Shown here one piece after another: positions 9,861-17,959 of a stretch of DNA of 64,000 bases (its first letter is position 1; each line of letters begins with the position of its first letter). The notes below the pieces were generated by a model. The model did not search any database. It was not told where the DNA came from and saw only the letters and a program-made list of their open reading frames with translations. The stretch covers positions 124,001 to 188,000 of the forward strand of contig JAAEZG010000006.1 in the NCBI GenBank assembly GCA_018222985.1, given 5' to 3'. The translations under genes were made by a program, and so were the position numbers. The stretch is from Gammaproteobacteria bacterium (lineage in GTDB: Bacteria > Pseudomonadota > Gammaproteobacteria > Enterobacterales > Alteromonadaceae).

Positions 9861-9916
9861 GTTCCGTTTTAAGTGGTAGTGGGCTATATTGGAATTTATC
9901 GTTCCAAAAATGGAAC
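9861..9916. promoter_or_regulatory. GGAAC/GTTCC half-site array between azoR and lysR
   Basis: The shared divergent promoter region holds GTTCC at 9861, then GGAAT-TTATC-GTTCC (9891-9905), overlapping the perfect inverted repeat GTTCCA-AAAA-TGGAAC (9901-9916). Repeated half-sites of this kind fit recognition and activation sites of a LysR-type regulator. The bound protein is inferred to be the product of the adjacent gene. Confidence 0.55.
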
Positions 9917-9952
9917 AATAGGTATTGCTATCATCTAGCAGCGAGAGGCACC

Positions 9953-10885
9953 ATGAGCTTACCAGATTTAACCAACTACATGATATTCGCGAGGGTTGCT
10001 GCTGCCGGCAGTATTAGCGCCGGTGCGCGCGAGTTGAATATGCCCAAGTCGACTATTAGCCGCCGGTTAACCGAACTTGAAGAAGCCCAAGGCGTTCGAT
10101 TAATGCACCGCAGTACGCGAGGGTTGAAGCTAACCGATATTGGGCAAGCGTTTTTAGTGCATTGCGAAACCATGGTGGCTGCTGCAGAGGCTGCGCAACA
10201 AGTGACCCAATTGGTGCAAGAAACCCCACGCGGCGATATTCACGTGAGTTCACCTTACGCCATCAGTCAAAGCATGTTGGTGCAGTTGTTGCCAGAATTC
10301 TTAGCGCGATACCCTGAGGTTAGAGTGAACCTCATGGTGACCAATCGGCCGGTTAATCTTATTGACGAAGGCATTGATGTGGCGCTGCGGGTGCGAGCCA
10401 CTATTGAAGACTCATCATTGATTGCGCGGCCATTATCTGCCGCACCGCAAACTTTATACAAAAGCCCCAACAAGGGTGACGTTGGCGCCATTCAACAGTC
10501 GTTGCAGCACCCACTTGATCTGGTGCATTTTCCCCATTTAAGTTTGCATTACACGAGCGGGCGCTATCGTTATGATTTAACGGCTAGTCATGGCGAAAAG
10601 CTAACGGTGAGCTTTCGTCCGCGTTTGATCACCGATGACATGATTGTATTGCGCGAGGCTGCAATAGCAGGGCTTGGTATTGTTGCGCTGCCCAATTATA
10701 TGTGCGAAGAGGCTGTTGCTGAAGGTTTGCTTGAACCGGTGCTGCCCAAGTGGTCGTTACCTATGGGCATTATGCACATGGTCTATCCTTATCGACGAGG
10801 GCTATTGCCGGCCGTGCGCGTATTTGTCGATTATCTGGCAGAACATTTACCCACTACGGCGCAACGCTCACTAAATACGACATAA
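9953..10885 (+). CDS. LysR-family transcriptional regulator
   Basis: A 310-residue LysR regulator with an N-terminal winged helix-turn-helix (about 6-65, including AAAGSISAGARELNMPKSTISRRL) and a C-terminal periplasmic-binding-protein-like co-inducer domain (about 90-300). It belongs to the large group related to DhcR and YhjC (family-level judgement). Its position, divergent from azoR across 157 bases with a GGAAC repeat array, suggests that it controls azoR and itself, probably in response to quinones or electrophiles. The start is ATG 9953 with GAGAGG upstream. Confidence 0.88.
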   Translation: MSLPDLTNYMIFARVAAAGSISAGARELNMPKSTISRRLTELEEAQGVRLMHRSTRGLKLTDIGQAFLVHCETMVAAAEAAQQVTQLVQETPRGDIHVSSPYAISQSMLVQLLPEFLARYPEVRVNLMVTNRPVNLIDEGIDVALRVRATIEDSSLIARPLSAAPQTLYKSPNKGDVGAIQQSLQHPLDLVHFPHLSLHYTSGRYRYDLTASHGEKLTVSFRPRLITDDMIVLREAAIAGLGIVALPNYMCEEAVAEGLLEPVLPKWSLPMGIMHMVYPYRRGLLPAVRVFVDYLAEHLPTTAQRSLNTT

Positions 10886-10911
10886 GGGCTTTTATTTTTA
10901 AGCCAAGACAC

Positions 10912-10934
10912 TACAATCATTCAAACAAGCGTTT
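10912..10934 (+). promoter_or_regulatory. Candidate -10 and PsrA-like operator before acyl-CoA dehydrogenase
   Basis: TACAAT (10912-10917) resembles a -10 box. CAAAC-AAGC-GTTT (10922-10934) follows it, which fits the published PsrA motif of CAAAC and GTTTG arms separated by 2-4 bases. PsrA is a TetR-type repressor of fatty-acid degradation in many gammaproteobacteria. An operator overlapping the expected transcription start would suit repression. The -35 is weak and no psrA is visible in this window. Confidence 0.4.
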
Positions 10935-10957
10935 AAAAATAACAATAAGGCACGGTT

Positions 10958-12184
10958 ATGGACTTTACTCCCAGTGAAAAAACGTTGCAGTACCGCAAGC
11001 AACTCATTGCGTTTATGCGTGAACACATTGAGCCAATTGAAGCGGATTACCACAAAGAAAACCGCCGCTTAAATGGTGATGCGAACTGGCGCGAATGGCA
11101 GGTTCCGCCAGCGGTTGAAGCGTTAAAAGCTAAGGCAAAAGCAGCGGGGCTGTGGAACTTGTTTTTACCGGATGAAAAGTTAGGCGCTGGGTTGTCGACG
11201 CTAGAATATGCGCCGTTGGCCGAAGTTATGGGGCATAGTTTGCTCGCGCCTGAAATATTCAATTGTAATGCGCCTGACACCGGCAATATGGAAGTGTTGT
11301 ATCACTTTGGCAGTGACGCGCAGCGCGAACAGTGGCTGACGCCGTTGCTCAATGGCGATATACGCTCAGTGTTTTGCATGACCGAGCCGGATGTGGCTTC
11401 GTCGGATGCTACCAATATGCAAGCCCGCATTGTCGCAGACGGTGATGAGGTGGTGATAAGTGGGCGCAAATGGTGGTCCACAGGCCTTGGTCACCCAAAT
11501 GCAAAATTTGCCATTGTGATGGGCCTTACCGACCCTGATGCGGCAAAACATCAACGCCATTCCATGGTCATCGTACCCTTAGATGCCCCAGGCGTAACTA
11601 TTGAGCGCATGTTGCCAGCTTTTGGTGAATATGATGCGCCCTATGGCCACGGAGAGGTGCTGTTTGACCAAGTTCGGGTGCCAAAAACCAATGTAATTGG
11701 AGCGCTAGGCGATGGCTTCAAAATTGCCCAAGGGCGCTTAGGCCCAGGCCGCATTCACCATTGCATGCGCGCCATTGGCGCAGCTGAAAAAGCTTTGCAG
11801 TTATTTATGCGCCGCGGGCAAGAACGCATAGCCTTTGGCAAGCCGTTATTGCAGTTGAATGGCAATTTAGAGCGCGTAGCGGACATGCGCATTGCCATTG
11901 ATCAAGCCCGTTTACTCACCTTCTATGCGGCGTGGAAAATTGATCAAGTTGGCGCCATGAAGGCGCTGGCGGAAATTTCAGCAATTAAAGTGGTTGCCCC
12001 TAACGTGCTACAACAGGTGGTCGATGAAGCGATTCAGCTGTTTGGTGGTGCCGGCATGAGCCATGACACACCGTTAACTGGTTTGTTTGCTATGGCCCGT
12101 GCGCTGCGTATTGCCGACGGCCCTGACGCGGTGCATCGCAATACCATTGCCAAAGTTGAATTAGCCAAATATCGGGAGGCATAA
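10958..12184 (+). CDS. Acyl-CoA dehydrogenase (ACAD10/11-like)
   Basis: A 408-residue FAD-dependent acyl-CoA dehydrogenase with the usual all-alpha N-terminal, beta middle and alpha C-terminal domains. CMTEPDVASSDATN is the flavin/substrate signature in the middle domain and LFGGAGMSHDTPLTGLF the C-terminal one. Similarity and the following APH-type kinase gene place it with the ACAD10/ACAD11 and LvaC group, which handles 4-hydroxyacyl-CoA esters after phosphorylation (known for those families; inferred here). It heads a three-gene operon: the stop at 12184 directly abuts the GTG start of the kinase. Confidence 0.88.
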   Translation: MDFTPSEKTLQYRKQLIAFMREHIEPIEADYHKENRRLNGDANWREWQVPPAVEALKAKAKAAGLWNLFLPDEKLGAGLSTLEYAPLAEVMGHSLLAPEIFNCNAPDTGNMEVLYHFGSDAQREQWLTPLLNGDIRSVFCMTEPDVASSDATNMQARIVADGDEVVISGRKWWSTGLGHPNAKFAIVMGLTDPDAAKHQRHSMVIVPLDAPGVTIERMLPAFGEYDAPYGHGEVLFDQVRVPKTNVIGALGDGFKIAQGRLGPGRIHHCMRAIGAAEKALQLFMRRGQERIAFGKPLLQLNGNLERVADMRIAIDQARLLTFYAAWKIDQVGAMKALAEISAIKVVAPNVLQQVVDEAIQLFGGAGMSHDTPLTGLFAMARALRIADGPDAVHRNTIAKVELAKYREA

Positions 12185-13249
12185 GTGAACAGTCATATTG
12201 AAGATGTTGCTGGGCAGGTGCGTGAGGGTGAACAACTGCCCGAGGCGCAACTAGCGGCGTGGTTACAGCAACAGTTACCTGAGTTGCAGGGGGCCATGCA
12301 AGTAACCCAGTATAGCGGCGGTGCCTCAAATTGGACCTATCGCCTGCAGTTTGATAACGCGGATTTAATTCTGCGTCGTCCGCCAGCCGGCACCAAAGCC
12401 AAGTCGGCCCACGACATGGGCCGTGAATATCGTATTCAAAAAGCGCTGAAGCCGGTATTTTCGTATGTACCGCCTATGCGCTTGTACACCGACGATGACA
12501 GCATTATTGGCGATGAATTTTATGTTATGGACCGAGTGGCTGGCATTATTCCGCGCAAGAACATGCCGCGCGCACTGCAGTTATCTGAGCAACAAACCCG
12601 TCAACTGTGTCAAAACGCTTTAGATGTGTTAATCGAACTACACCAAGTAGACATTGAAGCTGCTGGCCTGACAGACTTAGCCAAAGGAGCCGGCTATACC
12701 GAGCGCCAGGTGAGCGGTTGGTGTGAGCGTTATAAGCAAGCGAAAACATGGAACGTGCCATCGGGTAAAGGCATTATGCAGTGGCTAAAAGCCAATATGC
12801 CCACCACCGAAACCATATGCATGACTCATAATGATTTTCGTTTTGATAACCTTGTGCTTGATGTGAATGACCCAACCCGAATTATTGGCGTATTAGATTG
12901 GGAGTTAGCCACTTTAGGCAACCCTCTGATGGACCTCGGCAATAGCTTAGCGTATTGGATTCAAGCTGATGACGACCGCATTGCGCGCTCGACAAGGCGC
13001 CAGCCAACCCATTTACCGGGCATGTTCACACGCGCCGAAGTGATTGACTACTATTGCGAAAAAATGGACGTGAATGTCGCCGATTTTCGTTTTTACGAAG
13101 TATTTGGTCTGTTTCGCTTAAGCGTTATCGCGCAGCAAATTTACTACCGTTATCATCATAAACAAACTCGCAACCCAGCCTTCAAAAACTTCTGGTTTTT
13201 GGTGAATTACTTGCACTGGCGTGCCCGTAAACTGATGAAAAATAATTAG
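12185..13249 (+). CDS. APH-family phosphotransferase (putative hydroxyacyl-CoA kinase)
   Basis: A 354-residue aminoglycoside-phosphotransferase-fold kinase. It shows the catalytic-loop motif MTHNDFRFDNLVL and the metal-binding GVLDWELATLGNPLMDL, with a nucleotide-binding N-lobe (SGGASNWTYRL). In ACAD10/11 and the Pseudomonas LvaA system this type of enzyme phosphorylates the hydroxyl of 4-hydroxyacyl-CoA so that the partner dehydrogenase can rearrange it. That role is inferred from the neighbour, not from residues that fix the substrate. It starts at GTG 12185 with GGGAGG just upstream, immediately after the dehydrogenase stop. Confidence 0.85.
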   Translation: MNSHIEDVAGQVREGEQLPEAQLAAWLQQQLPELQGAMQVTQYSGGASNWTYRLQFDNADLILRRPPAGTKAKSAHDMGREYRIQKALKPVFSYVPPMRLYTDDDSIIGDEFYVMDRVAGIIPRKNMPRALQLSEQQTRQLCQNALDVLIELHQVDIEAAGLTDLAKGAGYTERQVSGWCERYKQAKTWNVPSGKGIMQWLKANMPTTETICMTHNDFRFDNLVLDVNDPTRIIGVLDWELATLGNPLMDLGNSLAYWIQADDDRIARSTRRQPTHLPGMFTRAEVIDYYCEKMDVNVADFRFYEVFGLFRLSVIAQQIYYRYHHKQTRNPAFKNFWFLVNYLHWRARKLMKNN

Positions 13250-13262
13250 AATAAGGAATGAC

Positions 13263-14015
13263 ATGCGTAAAACAATATTAATTACCGGCGCCAGTTCTGG
13301 CTTAGGCGAAGGTATGGCCCGTGAATTTGCCAAGCAGGGCCGTAATTTAGCCCTATGCGCACGCCGTACCGAGCGTTTAGACGCGCTAAAACAAGAGCTT
13401 GAGCAAGCTTTCCCAGCCATAAAAGTTTCAGTGAAGGCGCTTGATGTAAACCAACATGACGACGTATTCGCGGTATTTAAAGCCTTTAAAGAAGAATTTG
13501 GCAGCATTGACCGCGTTATTGTGAATGCGGGCATGGGGAAGGGCGCTTCGCTGGGCACCGGCTACTTTTACGCCAACGTGCAAACCGCACAAACCAACTT
13601 TGTTGCGGCATTAGCTCAATGCGAAGCCGCTTTAGAGATTTTCCGTGAGCAAAATAGTGGCCATTTAGTCACGATTAGTTCAATTAGTGCCCTGCGTGGT
13701 ATGCCGCGAGCAATGACGGTTTACGCTGCCACAAAAGCAGGGTTACTGGCCTTAACCGAAGGTATTCGTGCTGACTTAATCAAATCACGTTCGCCCATAA
13801 AAGTAAGTGCAATACTGCCTGGCTATATACGCTCAGAAATAAACGAAAAAGTGAAAAACACGCCGTTTATGATCGACACCGAAACCGGCTGTCGCAAGCT
13901 AGTGCAAGCCATTGAAAAAGAACCGGTACAGGCCTTTGTGCCGGGCTGGCCTTGGGCGTTTATTGGCTTTTTAATGAAGCGATTACCGTTGAAATGGGTT
14001 ATGAAGCTGGGTTAA
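13263..14015 (+). CDS. Short-chain dehydrogenase/reductase
   Basis: A 250-residue classical SDR. It has the cofactor loop TGASSGLGEGMA (8-19), ARR after beta-2 (suggesting NADP(H)), the structural NAG motif, a catalytic serine in TISSIS, and YAATK as the catalytic Tyr-Lys pair. The C-terminus ends with a hydrophobic stretch (WPWAFIGFLMKRLPLKWVM) that may bind membranes. It starts 13 bases after the kinase with AAGGA as ribosome-binding site, so it is probably the third gene of the same operon and may oxidise the hydroxyacyl product. Confidence 0.85.
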   Translation: MRKTILITGASSGLGEGMAREFAKQGRNLALCARRTERLDALKQELEQAFPAIKVSVKALDVNQHDDVFAVFKAFKEEFGSIDRVIVNAGMGKGASLGTGYFYANVQTAQTNFVAALAQCEAALEIFREQNSGHLVTISSISALRGMPRAMTVYAATKAGLLALTEGIRADLIKSRSPIKVSAILPGYIRSEINEKVKNTPFMIDTETGCRKLVQAIEKEPVQAFVPGWPWAFIGFLMKRLPLKWVMKLG

Positions 14016-14041
14016 TGCGTCGCCGTTATTGGTAGGCAGAA

Positions 14042-14058
14042 GCCCACTTAAAGTGGGC
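14042..14058. terminator. Short inverted repeat between convergent genes
   Basis: GCCCACTT-A-AAGTGGGC is an 8-bp inverted repeat at the meeting point of the SDR operon and the downstream minus-strand gene, partly inside the latter's last codons. There is no T-run on either side, so it is at best a weak terminator. Confidence 0.25.
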
Positions 14059-14527
14059 ATTCGGTGTCAGTGCGCTCAGCACTAATACTAATGGTGTTCG
14101 CTGGCATATTTGCCGGTTGGTAAATAACCGAGCTCTCGGCTAGATTAATGTCGCCACGGCTGTGGCCGTGGTGTATCACCAGTTCGCGATCGCGTTGCCA
14201 GCTTACTGTTAGGCACTCCCCCAGTTGGGCGGTAGCTAAACGTGTCCAGTCTTCCAAGCTAGGCTCATAAAGCCACACTTCATAGCCTTGCCAAGGTGCC
14301 GATTCTTGGCCCCGTTGGCACTGGTATACATGAATTTCGCCGCCGTTATCTGGGGTACTAATGAGTTGCAATGACTGACAATGAGCAACCGTCGGAGGGG
14401 CAGGTTCATAGACGGTTAACTTGTAAATTAACACCGCAGTAAATAGCACCGCTAAAGTAATACCGGCAGCCAGAAGCCATAAACCAATGCGCCGCGTAAA
14501 GGCTTGAATTGAGCTAATTATTCCCAT
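14048..14527 (-). CDS. Single-pass membrane-anchored hypothetical protein
   Basis: A 159-residue protein that I do not recognise. It has one transmembrane helix (about 14-36, GLWLLAAGITLAVLFTAVLIY) preceded by a short cytoplasmic segment with RR, so the remaining 120 residues should be periplasmic. That part contains several cysteines (HCQSLQL, YQCQRG, GECLTV, TECPL) that could form disulphides. The stop lies within a short inverted repeat. It is 11 bases downstream of the pirin gene on the same strand, so the two are probably cotranscribed. Confidence 0.65.
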   Translation of the reverse strand: MGIISSIQAFTRRIGLWLLAAGITLAVLFTAVLIYKLTVYEPAPPTVAHCQSLQLISTPDNGGEIHVYQCQRGQESAPWQGYEVWLYEPSLEDWTRLATAQLGECLTVSWQRDRELVIHHGHSRGDINLAESSVIYQPANMPANTISISAERTDTECPL

Positions 14528-14538
14528 ATTGATTCACA

Positions 14539-15465
14539 CTAGTTGGTTGCTGTGGGTGGTTGATAATGCGCAACATGCCCAAAGCGTTCATGTTGGTTGT
14601 CCCAGTCTTGTTGCGCTTGTTTAACGCGCTGTTCAGAGGCACTGACAAAATTCCACCACATTTTTACCGGTTGTTCAAAAGCTTCACCACCAAGCAGTAA
14701 CACGGTGCTATCGGCACTTAACTCAAGCGTGATATGTCGACGATTCGCCCCAATGCTAAGTAGCTGATGGATTTTCGTTTGCTTGTCTAAGGCCGCCATA
14801 GCGCCGCTGACAACATATAAACCGTACTCAAAATCGCGTTCAAGTTGAATATCAACAACGGTAGCTTGTGGCGTTTGTAGCAGCAATGCTATTGCAGGGC
14901 TAAAACTTAGCGCTGGGCTTGTTAAGCGGCGTTGCTCAGTGGCGTATGACCCCATAATCAGCGTGGCGGTGCAGTCTCCTAGGCTAAACTTAGGTACCTG
15001 TTGATAGTGGTCAAAACGTGGCTCGGTTTGCTCATGCGCTGGTGGCAGCGCACACCAAAGTTGTAACCCGTGTAGCGGTTGATCAGGATCATGATCCGCA
15101 ACTTCAGCGTGGCTAATACCGCGCCCCGCGGTCATTAAATTGAGTTGACCACTGCGCAATGGCTGCTCGTAACCTAGGCTGTCTTGATGCAAAAGTTGCC
15201 CTGACAACAACCAGGTGATGGTTTGTAGGCCAATGTGAGGGTGCGGAGCAACGTTAAATTGCCGGTAATTAGCCGGCGCTACAGGGCCAAAATGATCCAC
15301 AAAGCACCAAGGGCCAATCATACGAATAGCCCGTTGTGGTAGTATTCTGTGCACGGTTAAGTGGGGCGTTAGTTGACGTTGCAATGATGAGTATAAGCTG
15401 TCGTCGCGCTGCAGATGTGCGGACTCACAAATCTCAAGTTCGTGTTCGTGCGGTGCTCGCGTCAT
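14539..15465 (-). CDS. Pirin family protein
   Basis: A 308-residue bicupin of the pirin family. The N-terminal cupin carries the metal-binding set APHPHIGLQTITWLLSG and the following GRGISHAEV (His residues and Glu for Fe). The C-terminal cupin is less conserved. Bacterial pirins are reported as quercetin dioxygenase-like enzymes or as regulators of pyruvate metabolism; which applies here is unknown. I chose ATG 15465 because GGAG lies 7 bases upstream; the in-frame GTG at 15483 would overlap that ribosome-binding site. Confidence 0.85.
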   Translation of the reverse strand: MTRAPHEHELEICESAHLQRDDSLYSSLQRQLTPHLTVHRILPQRAIRMIGPWCFVDHFGPVAPANYRQFNVAPHPHIGLQTITWLLSGQLLHQDSLGYEQPLRSGQLNLMTAGRGISHAEVADHDPDQPLHGLQLWCALPPAHEQTEPRFDHYQQVPKFSLGDCTATLIMGSYATEQRRLTSPALSFSPAIALLLQTPQATVVDIQLERDFEYGLYVVSGAMAALDKQTKIHQLLSIGANRRHITLELSADSTVLLLGGEAFEQPVKMWWNFVSASEQRVKQAQQDWDNQHERFGHVAHYQPPTATN

Positions 15466-15624
15466 TTGATTACTCCGTGTCACCTTGGTAAATCTGCTAC
15501 GCTTAGAGCGTAAGTTATTGATTGCAGTATGGCACTGGCCTCGACAATAGTCGAATATGTCGTGCTTCTACTTTTACCGCGCGCTAGTTTTAAGTAAGGT
15601 AGGTAGGGCACAGAGAGGAAAACG

Positions 15625-15807
15625 ATGATTTTTCCAATAGTACTTGCCGTTATCGGCTTTGCCGCCATGTTAAGCGGCATTTGGGAGCAAACACTAGCCA
15701 CTATTTGGGTGGGAATAGTCATGCAAGTGGCGGGGTGGGTATGGTTTTATCTAGCCTGGCGCAAAGCAAAACAACAGGGGCACATGAATAAGAATGAAAA
15801 CAACTAG
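15625..15807 (+). CDS. Tiny two-helix membrane protein upstream of pxpABC
   Basis: A 60-residue protein with two predicted transmembrane helices (about 2-22 and 26-46) and a polar, basic tail (WRKAKQQGHMNKNENN). I recognise no family. It starts at ATG 15625 after GAGAGGAAAACG. Its 3' end overlaps the next small membrane gene by 14 bases, and the whole string through pxpC is tightly packed, so it is probably the first gene of a six-gene operon. Confidence 0.6.
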   Translation: MIFPIVLAVIGFAAMLSGIWEQTLATIWVGIVMQVAGWVWFYLAWRKAKQQGHMNKNENN

Positions 15808-16084
15808 TGCAACACGAATTGCCGCGTTGGCGGTTATTGTCAGTGGTATTTTATTGTTGGTGCTTGCACCAGCAGGGGACGCGGTTTCAAGCTACCGTAT
15901 TCTTGGTTTTATCCTCATGGGGGCTGGGGTTGCATGGCTGGTGTCACAACGTCGACCAGAGCCGACAGCCCAACCGCAACAACAACCGTATCAGCAACCG
16001 GTGTTACGTTGGTATCAGTCACCCATTTTGTGGGTGCCGATTATTGCCGTCGTTCTGGGGCTATTGTCTTGGCTTATGATGTAA
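15794..16084 (+). CDS. Small membrane protein (96 aa) upstream of pxpABC
   Basis: A 96-residue protein with three hydrophobic stretches (about 8-25, 34-49 and 77-95). They are separated by a polar, Gln/Pro-rich loop (RRPEPTAQPQQQPYQQPVL) that is probably exposed. It overlaps the upstream tiny membrane gene by 14 bases and is followed after 9 bases by another membrane gene. No family is recognised. The context suggests an accessory or uptake role for oxoproline, but that is only inference from position. Confidence 0.6.
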   Translation: MKTTSATRIAALAVIVSGILLLVLAPAGDAVSSYRILGFILMGAGVAWLVSQRRPEPTAQPQQQPYQQPVLRWYQSPILWVPIIAVVLGLLSWLMM

Positions 16085-16093
16085 GGAAAACAA

Positions 16094-16510
16094 ATGTCAC
16101 TAACGACACGTTTAGTTATTTTAGCGGGCTTAGTCGGTTTACTATTTTATAACGCCAGTGAAGAGCAGCTGTGGGCTGCCATTGTCGACTGGCAACTTGG
16201 TTGGTATCAGCTTGGGGTGCCTATTGCATGGGGCATTATTTTAGGCGCTCTGGCTAATTTATTGATTGGCAATGCGCTGCTAAAGTGGCTAGAGCCCATT
16301 ACTTTGGTGGCCGCGTCATTATTAACTTTAGGCCTAACCGGTGCGGCTGCGGTTTATGGCGCTCACCAAATGAGTGGGTTGACCATTGCGCCGTTGTTTA
16401 TTAGTAGTATCGGCCTTGGGGTTTACTTATTTGCCTACAGTTATGCGCGCTTTGCGGGCGCACGAAAAGCTAAAAGCACCAACGAGACCAATGAGCGTGA
16501 TAAAACTTAA
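16094..16510 (+). CDS. Four-helix membrane protein overlapping pxpA
   Basis: A 138-residue integral membrane protein with about four hydrophobic helices (5-20, 40-60, 70-90, 98-118) and a charged C-terminal tail (ARKAKSTNETNERDKT). I do not recognise it. The start follows GGAAAACAA. The last 20 bases overlap the pxpA start at 16491, which indicates translational coupling and a role tied to 5-oxoprolinase. pxp operons often include DUF969/DUF979 membrane genes, but this protein does not resemble those in length. Confidence 0.65.
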   Translation: MSLTTRLVILAGLVGLLFYNASEEQLWAAIVDWQLGWYQLGVPIAWGIILGALANLLIGNALLKWLEPITLVAASLLTLGLTGAAAVYGAHQMSGLTIAPLFISSIGLGVYLFAYSYARFAGARKAKSTNETNERDKT

Positions 16511-17258
16511 TTGCGACATGGGTGAAAGCTTTGCCGCTTGGACTATGGGTGACGACCAAGCGGTGATGCCGCACATTGATATGGCTAATATTGCCTGTGG
16601 ATTTCATGCCGGCGGGCCAGCGATTATGGCCTCAACCATAGCGTTAGCGAAGCAGCACGGAGTGACCATTGGCGCGCATCCGGCGTATCCCGACATTCAA
16701 GGTTTTGGGCGGCGCAGTATGGCGTTTGCCGCGGCAGAGTTGCAGGCAATATTGCATTATCAAATTGGTGCCATGCAGGCATTGTGTGATGCCCAAAACG
16801 TGATGCTCAGTTACGTTAAGCCCCATGGTGCGCTTTATAACGACATGCAAAAGTCGCCGGAATTGTTCCGCACAGTGTGTGAGTCCCTTGGCAAGATTAA
16901 TCAAACTCGCCAGCAGCGACAGCAAGCGCCATTGTTTTTGGTGACTTTGGCAACCACGAATTCAAAGCCCCATAGCCATGTGGCGGCCGAGTTTGGTGTC
17001 AACCTGTGCTTTGAGGCATTTGCTGACCGGCGCTATGAAGCCGATGGAACGTTACGTTCACGACATTACGCTGACGCAGTGCTAACGCAGCGACAAGATA
17101 TTTTGCAACAGGTGCGAGCATTCAAAGCTGGCGAACCTATCACTGCCGCCGATGGCAGCTTATTGACCCTGCGCGCCGATACCTTGTGTGTGCATGGCGA
17201 TAATCCAGAATCTATCGCAACAGTGGCTGCCATTCGCCAATTACTGCTCGAGAACTAA
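16491..17258 (+). CDS. pxpA: 5-oxoprolinase subunit A (LamB/YcsF family)
   Basis: The 255-residue subunit A of the prokaryotic ATP-dependent 5-oxoprolinase PxpABC, which opens 5-oxo-L-proline (pyroglutamate) to glutamate. Signature segments are IKLNCDMGESF at the N-terminus, IACGFHAGGP, GVTIGAHPAYPD and SYVKPHGALYND. I chose ATG 16491, which lies inside the previous gene, because family similarity begins exactly there; the open frame extends 35 codons upstream without it. pxpB follows after two bases. Confidence 0.93.
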   Translation: MSVIKLNCDMGESFAAWTMGDDQAVMPHIDMANIACGFHAGGPAIMASTIALAKQHGVTIGAHPAYPDIQGFGRRSMAFAAAELQAILHYQIGAMQALCDAQNVMLSYVKPHGALYNDMQKSPELFRTVCESLGKINQTRQQRQQAPLFLVTLATTNSKPHSHVAAEFGVNLCFEAFADRRYEADGTLRSRHYADAVLTQRQDILQQVRAFKAGEPITAADGSLLTLRADTLCVHGDNPESIATVAAIRQLLLEN

Positions 17259-17260
17259 CC

Positions 17261-17959
17261 ATGCAAGCACGGGTAGAAGTAGCAGCCATCGATGCAGTGA
17301 TGGTGGCTTTTGAAGCACGAGTTGATCTCGCCATTAATCAAGCAGTACACCAATTTGCCGCACAGCTGAAGCAGACTAACCCTAGCTGGTTACGTGACAT
17401 TGTCCCTGCCTACCATAGCGCCATGGTGGTTTATGATATTCACCAAACAGACTTACTAAGCGTAACGCGTTACATTGAGCAATTACTGCGCCAACCAAGT
17501 GAACAACCCCACAACGTGGCAAGCGCTCAGCATCGCTTTAAGGTGTGCTATGAAGCGCCTTATGCGCCCGATATGCAACGCGTCATAGAGCACACCGGGC
17601 TTAGTGCTGCGCAGATCATCGCGCTGCACAGTGAGCGTGAATACCATGTTTACACGGTGGGGTTTGCCCCTGGCTTCGCTTATTTAGGCGATGTTGACGA
17701 GCGTATTCAAACGCCGCGGTTAGCCACGCCGCGCAGTAAAGTACCCGCGGGTAGTGTGGCCATAGCGAATCAACAAACCGCGATTTATCCACGCACATCA
17801 CCGGGTGGGTGGAACCTTATTGGCCGCGTTGCAAATTGGAATATAAACCCGAATGAGAATTCGGGTTTGGCAATACAAGCCGGCGACAGCGTCCTGTTTG
17901 AAGTGATTAGTGCTGCTGAGTTTGCCGCTCTTGAAAAGCAGCAAAGGCCATTGTCATGA
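17261..17959 (+). CDS. pxpB: 5-oxoprolinase subunit B (KipI family)
   Basis: A 232-residue subunit B of PxpABC, homologous to Bacillus KipI, with a cyclophilin-like C-terminal domain. Diagnostic segments are YTVGFAPGFAYLGD and TPRSKVPAGSVAIAN, then YPRTSPGGWNLIGR. With PxpC it forms the part thought to activate the substrate with ATP. It is tightly coupled: two bases after pxpA, and its stop overlaps the pxpC start in ATGA. Confidence 0.92.
   Translation: MQARVEVAAIDAVMVAFEARVDLAINQAVHQFAAQLKQTNPSWLRDIVPAYHSAMVVYDIHQTDLLSVTRYIEQLLRQPSEQPHNVASAQHRFKVCYEAPYAPDMQRVIEHTGLSAAQIIALHSEREYHVYTVGFAPGFAYLGDVDERIQTPRLATPRSKVPAGSVAIANQQTAIYPRTSPGGWNLIGRVANWNINPNENSGLAIQAGDSVLFEVISAAEFAALEKQQRPLS

Noticed and set aside
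15480-15722. Minus-strand 80-codon open frame upstream of the pirin gene
   Set aside because: It is opposite the pirin promoter region and the first small membrane gene, with no similarity and no convincing start signal.
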